From Cryptomeria japonica (taxonomy: Eukaryota > Streptophyta > Pinopsida > Cupressales > Cupressaceae): 64,000 nt of DNA. The translations under genes and the position numbers were made by a program. The DNA lies in assembly GCF_030272615.1 (NCBI RefSeq), contig NC_081412.1, forward strand, positions 97,957,796 through 98,021,795, given 5' to 3'. Positions 11,461 to 23,518 of this stretch are shown in pieces (the stretch's first letter is position 1; each line of letters starts with the position of its first letter). Below the pieces are notes generated by a model. That model did no database searches, was not told the DNA's origin, and saw only the letters and a list, made by a program, of their open reading frames with translations.

Positions 11461-12065
11461 GTCTTCTTTTGTGATAGTTGATTGGTCTTCATTGTGTTCC
11501 TTACTTGATGTAGTAGATAAGACATTTGGACCCCATTTAAACTCATTTGAATCTATCTCTGATCCTGATCTAGGATTACTCCACTATACCATACTGGAAT
11601 GTTGCATGGTGCAAAAAGTTCTCTGATTTCTGCCATCTCTATTTTAACTGCTTCTAGAATATCTTGTTTAGATTTTGCATTTGTTTGCATTTTCAAAACT
11701 TGTTGACAAGATTTTTCTTTACCTTTGATGGTAATCTCCTCTTCTTTCTTTTCATGTTCTTCTTGCTTCTATTGTTTATTGGTTACTATTTCAGCCGCTT
11801 GATGTAGTTTTTCTTGCCAATTTTGTTCTTTAGAAACTGGTTTCTTTTTCCATTTGTGTTGTTGATGATTATGTTGCCTTTGATTGGATTTTAGATATCC
11901 AAGCCCGGATTTATCTTCTTTGGATTGCAAGTGTGGACAAATAGGTTCTAAAATACCTTGATGTCACTTACCAATTTGTCCTTTTCCTTCATATCCCATT
12001 TTTTTGCATGATTTCATAACCTTTGCCATATTGTTTTATGGGAATATTGACTTCTGTTGCTATTG
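11461..12065 (-). pseudogene. Element 1 G-patch domain region
   Basis: Just after the protease, about 12040-11930, the minus strand encodes a G-patch-like motif: YGKGYEIMQK, then after a one-base shift in an A-run KMGYEGKGQIGK and, further on, KSGLGYL. Elements 2 and 4 have the same motif in the same place. G-patch domains bind nucleic acid and are also known next to protease in betaretroviruses. The rest of the stretch is Lys/Gln-rich and broken by stops. Confidence 0.7.
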
Positions 12066-12822
12066 CTATAGTTTTATCTTCATCCTTGTACAACCAACCA
12101 AGAATGTCTTTGTCATCATTTTCCTCTTCAAGAGTTCCAGCACTAACAAATGTTCCTTTAAACATATTTTTTGATCTTTATGATATCTTTGATTGAATAT
12201 ATGTAGGCTTTCCATATGACTTAGGGGAAAGTGGAAAATTATGCAAAGAATATTTTCCATTCCTTCGTCATTTAATTTGAGTTTTTCCCCAAAAGTTTCC
12301 CATAACTTTTCTTGAATTTCTTTGGTAGGATATATTGATTCTCTATTATGTGGAACTCTCATATCTTGTGTTGGCTTCAAATTATTACAATATTGACTAG
12401 AATCTGCAATTATAGTGATCTCTTGCCCTTCATGAGAAAATTTTAGACATTGATGATATGTAGAAGGAACTGCTTGCATCTTGTGAATCCATGGTCGTCC
12501 TAGAAGAATGTTGTAAGACAGGTTCAAATCTAAAACCTGACACAATGTATCCCTTTCCACAGGTCCTACTTTTATTGGTAGCATAACAGTTCCTTTAGAA
12601 GAACGTTCTGCTTCATCATAAGCCTTGATGGTTATTTTCTTTTTCGGGTCTACTGCATTTTCTGAATATCCCAAAGCTTTTATCAAACTTAATGCACAAA
12701 TTTTATAAGCCGGCACCTCCATCTATGAGTACATGTTTAACACAAGTTTTATTAATGGAGACTTCAATATGTAAGGGAGCATTGTGAGGATGGTGTAAGG
12801 ATGCGTCATCATTTTCAGAAAA
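12066..12822 (-). pseudogene. Element 1 aspartic protease
   Basis: Retropepsin-like domain that would process the polyprotein. The active-site segment HVLIDGGAGL lies at about 12740-12705, with the catalytic Asp codon at 12721-12723. Immediately after it a frameshift occurs, and the frame opened by 12722 carries the rest: SLIKALGYSE, SYNILLGRPWIHKMQAVPS and YHQCLKF. The same order of motifs occurs in elements 2 and 4. The frameshift inside the active site makes this copy inactive. Confidence 0.88.
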
Positions 12823-14778
12823 TCATAAGCAATGAGGAGCCATAAGGTGTCCTACCATGTTTTGGAACTGATCTACATCCAAATCTTTTAAAACTATTAT
12901 TTCCACTAAAGCTTTCTCCAAAATTTTCTTATACATAGGTGAAACCTTGAAAAGTTCCAGAATTGATATTTGAGTGGGTATTCTTTGTAATTGCTCTACT
13001 AAATTGTATTGTTGTGAAGTGGATGATGGGTCTTTTGCTATACCTAGAAAGGTAACCTTTGTTCTTCTTCTCATAATAACATTGATTGGCTCTGAAGATG
13101 GATTATCTTTAACAATGACCGTATTTACCACATCATCATATTTATAAGTGTAATTCACTTTGTCTTTCCCTTTTTCATCTTTTAATTGGGATGTTTCACC
13201 TTTGTCATAATTCGAAAGTGGAGTTTTGAAAGCTAGGTGTGATTTGTTTGTCTTATGACTATCCACTGTGATGGTTCCATTATCGATTAGATCTTGGATA
13301 AGGTGTTTCAATCTTTGACAATCATTTGTTAGGTGTCCTTTATTATGATGGTAATTGCAAAAATGATTGTCATTCCACCAATTTGGCTTGACCGGTGGTT
13401 CATAACTTCTTGCTTCTGGTAAAACAATCAATTTGTTGGAAAGTAGAGTTTTTAGAGATGATTCCAAAGGTTCTCTAATGTTTGTGAATTTCCTCCAAGG
13501 ATTGGAGAAAAAGGACATGGCTTTATTATTTTCTGGATTGTTATTGCTTGGGATTTGACTTGATAGATTAAAAATTGGATGTTGTTTTTTTGTAGTACTG
13601 TTATCATCATTTCCTTCATTGTTGACATTCCTATTCTTTGACCAGAACTTGGGTTTATCATTGTTGTTGTTGTTGTTGTTGTTATTGTTGTATGAATTGT
13701 TGTAAAGTTTTAGCTCTCCTTTCTTTACCATTGCGTTCTCTATTTTCAGACTATTCTCTATCATTTTGGCAAAAGAGGGAGGACATTGCATTCTTAGTCG
13801 ATAACTCATTTCACTAATAAGATTATCAATGAATATGTTCATTTTTTCTTGATCATGTACATCTCAGGGATACCTATTAAACATGTGTTTCCATCATTGT
13901 AAGTAGATCATACAAGATTCACCATTCTTTTGTTTAACATTGCAGAGATGCAACATTGTTATCTCATTCCTTATATTGTAGGAGTATTGTGAAATAAATC
14001 TATTCACAAGTTCTTCAAAAGATTTGATTCTGAATGGTAATCTTGAAAACCACTCCATTGATTGTCCATTTAAACTCCTAGGAAAAAGATGCATACGGTA
14101 AGTTTCATCATGAGAAAATTCCATGCTCATAGTACAAAACTCCCTAATGTGATCCTGCGGATTGGATTTTCCATCGTATTTGTCATATTTAGGAATCTCG
14201 CAATGTTGTGGAAATGGTATCATATTCAAATTCTTATCAAAAGGATATGGGAATATATCTTCTAATGAATACTTCTTGGGGCTTGTTCCATTTTGCATGT
14301 CTTGTATCTATTGTTGTAGAGTTTGCATTTGTTGAGTAAGATTTAACAATGAATTATCCACATAGTTTCTCCTTGTTTCTTCGTGAGTTCTTTTATCACT
14401 ATGCTCTTTTCTTGTGTCATCCCTTTCTTTCCTTGTTTCTTCATGACTTTCTTTGTTCACATCTTCGTTATTGGGATCATTTGTGTTTTGGGTGTTACTG
14501 GCCTCCACATCTTGTTTCAATCTTTCTGTGTTGAAGTCTTGTGGTAGTTTAGCTCCAGATTTTGCCAACATCAAGAGATATTTCTCTTTTTTCTTTACCA
14601 ACAATTTTTCCATTCTCCTATCAAATTTGAAATCTTTCTTGAGGTCTCTAATGGGGCTATTGACTACTTCTTCATCAACAGCGATAAATCCAAATGTTTG
14701 GAATACAGGATTATCTTCTTCCTCCATTTGTTGTTTTTTTCTAAGTTGTTCATATTGGGCTCTAGTCCAAACCGGCAT
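12823..14778 (-). pseudogene. Element 1 gag
   Basis: Structural capsid protein. The start chosen is MPVWTRAQYEQLRKKQQ at 14778, because the same type of start (MAQTRS, MPITRS) opens gag in elements 4 and 2. The retrotransposon-gag core reads IPKYDKYDGKSNPQDHIREF to SMEWFSRLPF (about 14200-14030). A CCHC-like knuckle of the form FCNYHHNKGHLTNDC lies near 13350. One frame covers the whole 14778-12823 stretch with stops near 14307, 13893 and 13867. A run of Asn codons (about 13690-13660) is a GTT/AAC microsatellite. No sign of splicing. Confidence 0.9.
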
Positions 14779-16972
14779 GTGATTATTTCAAAGTTATTGA
14801 AATTTTTGAAGGACAAAGTCAATAGGTGATTATTGGTTTAGGAAGATATGCTTTGTTGATTTTACCACTATTGTTTGTTCATTGGGATAAAGCATCTCTT
14901 TGTTGAAAAGCATGTCTTTGCAAAATTTCACCGTCAAACCCTGTATCGCAGCTACGTAAGTAGTGAAGAAAATGGTGTAGGAATGTCCTATGTTTTAATA
15001 AGATCTTGCGTTTGATATACAAGAATCTTATTCTTTTCTGAGTATCTTTATAACTGGGTTTTCTTTTCTTAAGGTGATACTTAAAAGTCATATAAGCATT
15101 TGACAATTTACAAGTTTGTTTGATTCCAATGTTGGTGCAATTCTAATTTTGATATAACCTAGGTTCAAAATAGGAAAGATATATCTAATATTATGAACTT
15201 GGTATACATTGATCAAGGTTCGTGATAGAGGATTTGATTATCCTGATGAGAGACTTGACAATGATGTTGATTTTTGCACTTAAGATGTTTGAATCAATAG
15301 CTTGTTGAATGTTGATGTTTATAGAAACCTCTTGGGAATAACATGTTGGATTAGTGACCTAGTTGTTGAGCTAGTTTGAAAAATATGTGATGGTTTAGAG
15401 ACAAAGCTACTTCAAGAATTATTTTGATACTGACATTTTGACACTTTGGTTTTGATCTGGTGTTTCAAATGTTGGAAAGCTTTTGTATTACCCTTTTGAT
15501 CAAACTTTTTCAGCAATTTTGTTGGATTTTTTCTCACTCGTAGATGATAATTTTCTTTAATTTTTGACCATTTGGAACATGTTACAGACATAGAAGACAC
15601 AATGTCTAATAAACAAAATGCACAAGTAAGTACAAATCTTATGGCAGGCTGAGACAATAGCTGTTGAATCTCATGTGGGGTTTCCCCTGAGGCTACGCTA
15701 TTCCAAGCAAATATTTAGATTCTTGACCCCACTGTCTCCACCCTCAGCACTCACTTCTCCAGGGCAGCCAAGCACCTATTTCCATGAAAACTCCCCATGG
15801 AAAACATTATATCTCTACTAGGAACCGTATGTGTGAGTAGCTTCAGAGGTCTGACATCCTGCACCAACAATTAGAAGGATTTTGGCAACTAGTACAAGTA
15901 ATTTTTAGTAAAGGCTTCTGGTCATGTGGCCATACATGCGGCACTTTTAGCTCTATAAATACAGAAGGTTCCCAGCCTATAGAGGTTGCGCTCCATAGGG
16001 TTTATGGGGAAACATAGTGTCGGTATGAACTTATCAGCACATGTTGTTTGGGACTTTCGTCACAAATATGATTTATTTAGAGTTGATTGGAAGGACTCGG
16101 TATTAGCCTATTTCCACTTTAGGTCATTCGCCTCCCACTAGCCCCCTCAAGACAGCTCAGGAAGGTAGGCCCTCTAAAGGATTTAATTGCTTGAAAGTAA
16201 AGGAAGCATAAAAGAGTGGGTTTGGCTTTTTGGTCACCCAATTAAGGGGAGAGCATATACCTACCACTTTCAAGACACGGAATATAGGTCTTCTTTTTAA
16301 CTTTCCATAGCAATATGATATATCATCTACTTGGAGATGTTGCTCCAACAAGCATGTTGTTTATTTTAGCCTTTTTAAAATTCTACGTGCAACTATTTTA
16401 GAGAAGTTACTAAAAATGCAAGTTGCATGCTGTCAATTTATCCTCTTAGTTAGACTAAATGAGCAAGACATGATATATTACTTCCCAAAATAGGGCTTTT
16501 AATTAACTAAGTGAGGAAATGCATAAAATTTGCCTTAAACACCATCCTACACCTGCATGTTAGTAGTTCAAAAAAAATTAATTTCTTGAATATTTGGACC
16601 TGCAAGAAAATTTTGTTTGTTGCAAACGAAAGCGCTATTCTAACATATGCGCTATCTTTCCCCTCAAAAGCGCTAATCTGCAGAGCAAAAGCGCTAACCT
16701 AGACTATAAAAGCACTGCTCTGTGGACACAAAAGCGTGATTTCTTTAATAAATGTGCTAACCTAGAGGACAAAAGCGCTAACCTGTAATGCAAATGCATA
16801 GATTTTTAGACAAAAGCGCTAACCTACGTGGCATATGCGTTAACTTGATATGCAAATGCGCTAACCTGTGGAACAAAAGCATTGTTAGAATTCACACATG
16901 CATGAATCTGCATTACAAATGCATTAATTTTACTTTTTATGAAATTTTTAAAGGTATATGTGAGGTCCATGA
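14779..16972 (-). other. Element 1 5' leader
   Basis: A 2.2 kb untranslated leader between primer site and gag. No conserved ORF is visible. It includes the GCGCTAA array (16625-16925). The stretch near 16280-16370, around CTTGGAGATGTTGCTCCAA, is similar to element 4 at 60700-60740, so parts of this leader are shared between families. Confidence 0.75.
16625..16925 (-). repeat. GGTTAGCGCTTTTG array in gag leader
   Basis: About 13 degenerate units spaced about 20-22 bp. In gag orientation each reads GGTTAGCGCTTTTG or GGTTAGCGCATTTGC. It is the reverse complement, on the plus strand, of the array at 2530-2830, and each array therefore points toward its own downstream gene. A related array is present in element 4 (61290-61590). 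Confidence 0.85.
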
Positions 16973-16990
16973 GCCCCACGGTGGGTGCCA
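16973..16990 (-). other. Element 1 primer-binding site (tRNA-Lys type)
   Basis: Three bases inside the 5' LTR the minus strand reads TGGCACCCACCGTGGGGC. This is complementary, except for one G-to-A change at a CpG, to the 3' end of plant cytosolic tRNA-Lys as I recall it. It continues with CTC, also matching. Minus-strand cDNA synthesis would start here. Confidence 0.85.
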
Positions 16991-16993
16991 AAA

Positions 16994-18158
16994 TGTGTCG
17001 ACTTGAATTTCATCCTCAGAATGCTACCTGTAACAAGTTAGTTTCACAAAATACAAATGGAAATGCTACAGGAAATCCAAACTCAACCAATGAAACTACA
17101 TGAAATACATATGAAATAAAAATACTAATATTACCTTCATGGTTTACGTTCCATTGTGTCCTAACTCCATTGTTTGTAGTTGCAGATGGTGTGCTCTTAG
17201 ACAATGCACTGATAGCTTCCAAGATGGCATATGAAGAATGGACTAATAACTGATAGTTCACAAATGCTATGATATGCAATACTACATGATTATGCTAAAA
17301 TGCTAATTGCTATTTGCTTCAAGATTAAAACTCATGGATGCACAAATTTCACAAATGATTTGCTTGAAAATGCACTTGAAGTCTAACTCTCTCTCAATTG
17401 AAGCTCTTGATTTTATAGACCTTGAGAGGATGAGATGATGTGGCCTAGATCAACGGTCATGATTAGATCTGTAGATTTGTATGGCTATGAGCAAAGGTGA
17501 AGGTTGAGAGAAAGGGGGAAGGAGAAGACAAGTGTCACTCATTTCACCTTGACTAGGTTGTTGACTGAGGGAATCTAGGGATGTTTGGAGAATATTTAGG
17601 CATGATAGAACAAGTGGACTCAAGTCCTTCCTAAGATGTAGGGGGTGGAGAGAATATAGAAGATGGTTATGAAATATGTGTACATACACAATATTCATTA
17701 AATTTAGAAGTTGGAGATAAATGATGAATTAATATTTAAGAAATATTAATTTCTTTAGCCACATGTTTGATGAGTTGGCAAAGGGAAGATGAAGTGGAGA
17801 TGGAAGGTGAGTTGGAAAAGGGGGATTAAATAATTTTAGAAATTATTTAATATTTTGAGACTATAGGATAGGAGAATAACTATTAAATATTAGATATTTA
17901 ATTGTTTGGAGAAGATAATTAAATATTAGATATTTAATTAACTTCTCCAAACAATTAAATATATAATATTTTATTAATTAGAAGAATGGGATAGATGAAT
18001 TAATTAATAAATTATTTCAATTAAATTAATTAATAGAAAGACACGAAAATGAATTAAATAAATTGATCTTTTCAAATTAACTATTTAATAGAAGAATAAA
18101 TATCAAATAAATATAAAATATTTATTTAATCACTCATAGCTATTTTTATGTGTATACA
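16994..18158 (-). repeat. Element 1 5' LTR
   Basis: 1165 bp, TGTATACA to CGACACA in element orientation. A TATA-like CTATAAAATC at about 17410-17420 on the minus strand would place transcription start near 17385. It matches 831-2024 except for scattered substitutions and a roughly 20 bp deletion near 17380. Confidence 0.95.
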
Positions 18159-18282
18159 ATAATTAATAAAATTACAACATGATTCTTAATGTCCTCAGAA
18201 TTTATACTGAAGTAATGAATGTTTTGTCCTTCGGCATCGAATAGTTATTAATAGTAATTAATAAAATTACAACATGATTCTA
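18159..18282. repeat. Target duplication and right part of ~95 bp tandem repeat
   Basis: ATAAT at 18159-18163 is the right target duplication of element 1. The following TAATAAAATTACAACATGATTC completes the unit interrupted at 830, and a second unit (18188-18282) repeats it, ending again in ACAACATGATTCT. Confidence 0.8.
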
Positions 18283-18596
18283 GATATTTTGCCCTTTAGG
18301 TATTACTTTTCTACTTTTCAGAGTTTTCAAAATAAGAGACTCGTAAATCATAATCGTATTTCATTTCATGGACAAACATGTAAATCGATGGAGATTTTAG
18401 AAACAGCTACTAGATTGAGGAATGCAAGTTGCAACAAAGAATGTCTGCACCAATCTAGTGAAATAGAAATTCCAAGTAAAATCTAGAACACCTACATCCT
18501 GCCTTTTTTGCTTTTTTTAATCTCGTGCTCCAATTTGAGGGTTAGCATTTTCAGGTTTTTATCTAGCATTATTTTGAATTATTAACAATAACAGCG
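18283..18596. other. Non-coding stretch before coiled-coil pseudogene
   Basis: AT-rich sequence with a short open frame (18274-18486) that resembles nothing I know. It may hold the promoter of the pseudogene that starts at 18597, but no clear TATA box is apparent. Confidence 0.4.
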
Positions 18597-21500
18597 ATGG
18601 GGGAAACGGGAAGCAGTAGTTCAACAGGAAGTAAAGTGAAAAACAAAATATACCTAACCAAACTAGTTAAAACACCAAGTTTCACTGATGAATACCATGA
18701 TATTTATGACCCTGCTATCCATGGTAAAAAGCATATCATAGATATTAGATATGCATTGTCTAGTAAGGCAGCAGATGCGTCCAGGGCAAAATTTACTGTT
18801 TTCAACCCAATGTTAAAACAAAGAACAAATAAAAGCACATCATGGGATACTGGATTGGGAAGCATGGTGTTACCTGAAGTATTCCCTTTCCCTGATTTTA
18901 TCATGGTCTGTGCCGAAAAGTATGATGAAGATAAAAAAGGAATTATCAATAAAAATACAAAAGAGGAAATTCTATCCATAAATGAGGGATAATTTGCTCG
19001 TTTGTTGAACCTAGGATTTAAAGCCCAAAACTCAAACATCCAAATTGACCTTGAAAAGCAAGCAGGGAATTATGAGAGTCTTGATCCAAGTCACAGAGAT
19101 TTAATTATCAAAGCTCTAATAAAGAGTGGTATTGGTATTGTGTTGGATCAGAATCATAAGCCTCCTTATGATTCTAACATTTTTGTTCCATGGGTTGGGG
19201 ATACAATTTCCTTGTTATCATTTTGCCTAGGATTGGAAAATGATAGGGAAGTGGGTGTAAGCCTTCTTGAAATGATTTATAATATCCATTATGCAGGCTA
19301 GCCAGTAAGATATAATTTTATTGAGCACATTGTTAAATCCATGCAAAAACAATTACTAATGATCAAAAAAGGTTCCTGTAAGACATTTAGGTTCTCATCC
19401 TACTTGTGCTATCTCCTTCTATCCATGTATCGTGTAATATTCAAGACCAACAAGCTTCAAATTGTGAGCTATAAGATTGATGAGAAGACTGGGAAGAGAA
19501 AAGAGTGTCCAATATATGAATGGACACCAAAGATAAGGATGCATGATAACAAAAAGAACTACAACCATTTTGTAGACTTCTTTTTAGCACCAATGTATAA
19601 TGAAATTACAAGCACTCCAATGCCTAGGTTGCATGTGCCTTGTAGAGATTGCATTCAACTCGGAAGTCAAATAGAATTGGCTAACTAGTTCTTCATGGAA
19701 GAATTCACTGTTTAAGGTTTTACGGATCGACAGTAAAACCATACAGACTTCTAATACATGTGACAGAGAGGGTATTTGTATTAGAGTATGTACGGCAATT
19801 GGAGAGCATAGATAGGCACTTCCATGGTCAGAAAAAGAAGAGCATGTTTCCTTCCTTGCATTTCTCATGTGGAGGGTTCACATTTGAGAAAAAAGCATTC
19901 AATGTGCCACATGATTTTTTGACAGTTTTTAACTTTGGTGATGAGGGTCTCTGGCAGTATGATCCAATCGGTGTAGTTCAAGCAAGGCTTAAGAAAAATG
20001 GGAACTCTTCAGCATTGTGTCAATATGTAAGTAAACTAGTGTTATAAAAGCTTAGAAACATGGACTCCTAGGATGAGGTCAAAAAAGAAATGGAGAAAAT
20101 TGCATTTGACAATAACATTTCAACAGAAGAAATTTTATCACAAATTATGGCATTGTACACACAAAGGACAACAGAGGAGGGCCAGGGCATCCAAAATAGG
20201 AGGTGCTACAATTTCTACCTAAAATCTCCTAATCTGTCTAACAAATCTATTCCCAAATCAATTATGCAAGAATGTAAAGAGAGTTTTTGGACTCAAACCA
20301 AAATAAATGATTTTTGGACTATGAGGAAGAATCTCGGTGAACTAAAGAAAAGTGCAGAATTTGAGACCATCGACGAGAATGTAGAGTTGAGAAAATTGTG
20401 GAATATGGAGCATCCCACAATAGCATATGATAGGAGTGAAGATGATGATGAGTATGAGGTTGATCCCCCTCCAACAACTACTACAGTCCCGAAAATATTA
20501 GGTTGAGTCAATGAGTCCATGAAAGAAAAATATAGCAAAGGGGCAAACATTGTGGAAAAATGGGTTTTGAAGGTGGTGGTCTAGGTGCCATAGGAGAGGG
20601 CATTTGGTATCCACTTCAGGTACAACTTCCATCAAGGTCAAAATCAAAAGCTCCTGTTAAACCAGTCATTGGACTTGATTCTTCGTATTCATCACGGATA
20701 GGTACTACTCATTACCCTCAAGGTCCACCTACATTTGTTTCAGGTTCAAATCCACAACCACCACCACATCATGGTATTCCCATTGGTTTTGAATCAAGTG
20801 CCACTGTTACAAGTGGGGAATCTGGGGATAGTAGTCCCTTTATTGTTTAGTCAAGTGGCATTGTGACTGGTGGGGTTGGCATGGGTACTACTAGTACTAT
20901 TGATAATACTTGTCTTGTTGTTGGACAAGAGCTACAACAAAATATCTCTCGCAAGAGGCCATTAGTGGTAGATAATAATACTATTCAAAATCCTATATCA
21001 AGTGCCACTGATACTACAAAACAATCTTTTGCAGCTTCAAATCACACACCTAACAAGATAATAAAAACTACACATGAAAGTGTCAGTGGGAGTGGGACAG
21101 GATCAGGAACTGTTGTTGGTAATCCTAGCCAAGCATTAGTTAAAACCATAGGAATAAGTGGAACTGGAGCCTCTGGTATTCCTATGTCACCTTTCAAACA
21201 TCCAATTACTTCAGCAAGCCCAAATTTTCAATTTCATGATTACTATGAAAAATATGAACACACAACAAAAGCAAATAAAGAAAAAAAGAAAGCATTTCAT
21301 AGGGTTTCCTTGACTAAAGTTTTAAACAAAAAGCCAGCAAGGAACAGGGTATTTCCAACATATGACCCACAAAAAGATATAATGGAGTTCATGGTTGTTA
21401 TTCCCCTAGCCCCAACTAAAGATAAAAATCCACCACACAGTCAGATAGATCCCTCTGAATTTCAAGTTAGCACCCTCCAAATGGATTTTTCCAAAGTACA

Positions 21501-22672
21501 TAATGTGGACAAAATTAGTGTGTCAAAAAGGACTAACGAAGTGGTCTACACTTCACTGCTAAAGGTGGAGAGAGAAAAAATAAACTGGAGAAACAAATAG
21601 AAAAGTTGCAGCTAGACCTAGAAAATGAAAAATCAAGGAGGAAAGCAGCAAATAGCAAGTGCAATGATTTACAGAAAAGGATAAAAAATTTGTGCTCTGC
21701 AGTAGAAATTGCAGAGTGGGAGAAGATGGATGCAGAATTGAAGGACCTGACAGAAAAACTGGCTAAAAGCAGTAAAAAATTTGATGAGGAAAGAGCCAGT
21801 TTTCAAAAATTATACAAAAGTTATGAGTCTACTGCTACCGAAATGAGAAAATTACAGGACCTATTGGATCATGGGAAGGAAAAAGAAAAACATTTGCAAG
21901 AGGAAGTAGAGGAAGAAAGAAAAAAATGTGCACAAATGAAAGAAGACTTGCACAATGCAAATGATAAAATAAAAACTTTGGAGGGTGGATTGAAAGATAA
22001 TATGAAAAATACAACGAAGTATATACAAGAAAACATTTGGCGGCAAATAATGCAGAGGAGTGACAAGTTGTGTGAATGGTTTGAATTGAATGAAAGTCTG
22101 AGAGTAATTTATATGAAAATCAAAGGTCACTTTGAGAAGAGCATACATGTTTATTCAAAAGAGGATATGGAAAAAAAGATTTTGCAAGTATTATACAGTT
22201 CCAGTGGCAGCTACTTGGCATCCAAGGGAATTAAGAGTCTCATTGATGCCACAGTTAAGACATCATCTATCATTCAAAAATGCCAGAAGCTAAGGGAAAC
22301 ATCAGAAGTTATGGAAAATTATGAAAAAAATATATTGAAGCTGCAAGAAAAGAAAAATAATTTGATTAAACTTGGTTTGCCTAAGACCGTTGACCCATCA
22401 AATAAATTCATTGGAGAAGAAGCTTACAAAAAAGCATGGAGATAAACATGAAGTCTGATTTAGACTTGCTTCCAAAGGACACAACTCCCCAAAGCTTTCT
22501 GGAATTCATCCAACCATTTACAACTCTAAATTTAGTATTGGATGAAATAGTGATGTCAAGTCAATCTTCTAAATATGGAATGTTGACGAAATTGCAGTTG
22601 ACTTTTCATAGTTTACAGAATATTGACCTTCCATCAGACGAAGAGTGGAGCACCCTACAAAACTTGGCATAG
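18597..22672 (+). pseudogene. Decayed ~1,330-codon coiled-coil protein gene, family not recognised
   Basis: A long plus-strand coding sequence can be followed through at least four frame changes (near 19700, 20550, 21600 and 22436) and several stops. It starts at MGETGSSSSTGSK (18597). The N-terminal ~650 residues look globular (FPFPDFIMVCAEKYDEDKKG; GLENDREVGVSLLEMIYNIH). A low-complexity Ser/Thr/Gly/Pro region spans about 20600-21200. A long coiled coil with heptad-rich Lys/Glu sequence covers 21610-21990, followed by a helical C-terminus (PQSFLEFIQPFTTLN). I do not recognise the family. It converges with the hAT transposase pseudogene. It could be a second gene of the same transposon or an unrelated repeat-borne gene. 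Confidence 0.6.
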
Positions 22673-23518
22673 AAATAATAAGAATTTCATAGTATGTATT
22701 GCACAATTTTCTTCTTTTACTCTTAATTTCAACGTTTTATGTTTTTTCTGTTTGCTATTTTGCTAATCCGACCTATGAATCTATGATGCGCAGTGCAAAA
22801 CTTTAGCTAATAAATTTGTATTCTCAAATTCTCCCTTGCTTTAACATTTATGCATTTCTCTATTTCTGATTACTAGGTTTTAGGCACTGCTATTATCTAT
22901 GTCTAATTTGTCATGGCGTGAATTAATATATAATTTTGAACTCTATTTTTTGAACAGGAGACATTAGACATGTAGCAGATGTTAAATTGCTAATATGGCC
23001 TATGATGGCCATATAAATCTGTGTTGAGTTTGTGATTTTGATGTTGAGTCTTCACATGTTGCAAACTTGCAATTCGACCTGAAGCTGTTGTTGCTCCCTT
23101 GTTTCTATAAAAGGGAATTCAAGGTCATTTGTAAAGGGTTCTGAAACTTTGTATTCACTTTTGCAATTTGCATGGAGAATCACACAAATTGGTGTATTAC
23201 TATTGAATGAATTGTATCATATGGCTATATTTTGAAAAAATTAATGAAAATCTAAGTTGTCAACATGTGTATTACTATTGAATGAATTGTATCATATGGT
23301 TCTGAAATGTATCACATAGATTTGAGACTCAAACATGTATAAATAAACAATAAACAACTCTATATCAATAAACACATTATGGTCTTTTTTTAAATAGAAA
23401 ATTGAAAAATACAATTACAAATCAATATTAAATTCTAATTGCAAAAAGTAATATTCTTTTGTAATATGAATGGTGAGATACAGTAATAAGATTAATAAAT
23501 ACCAATCTCTTATAATTG
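22673..23518. other. AT-rich gap between two convergent pseudogenes
   Basis: No gene seen. A 33 bp direct repeat with the core TTACTATTGAATGAATTGTA occurs at 23192-23224 and 23267-23299. The region would hold the 3' ends of both convergent genes. Confidence 0.6.

Larger units (their letters stand above)
831..18158 (-). mobile_element. Element 1: complete Ty3/gypsy (Tat-like) LTR retrotransposon
   Basis: Bounded by two similar LTRs (831-2024 and 16994-18158) and flanked by the 5 bp target duplication ATAAT (826-830 and 18159-18163). Reading on the minus strand the order is 5' LTR, tRNA-Lys type primer site, 2.2 kb leader, gag, protease, G-patch, spacer, RT, RNase H, second RNase H, integrase, long 3' region with an antisense PMD ORF, polypurine tract, 3' LTR. 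RT before integrase makes it Ty3/gypsy. The second RNase H, long 3' region and antisense ORF are known traits of the Tat lineage. The coding region carries several stops and frameshifts, so this copy is dead. In the first 85 LTR bases I count three differences between the LTRs, which implies moderate age. Confidence 0.95.

Noticed and set aside
21861-22148. Minus-strand Phe/Leu/Ser-rich frames
   Set aside because: Shadow of the coiled-coil region of the plus-strand pseudogene.
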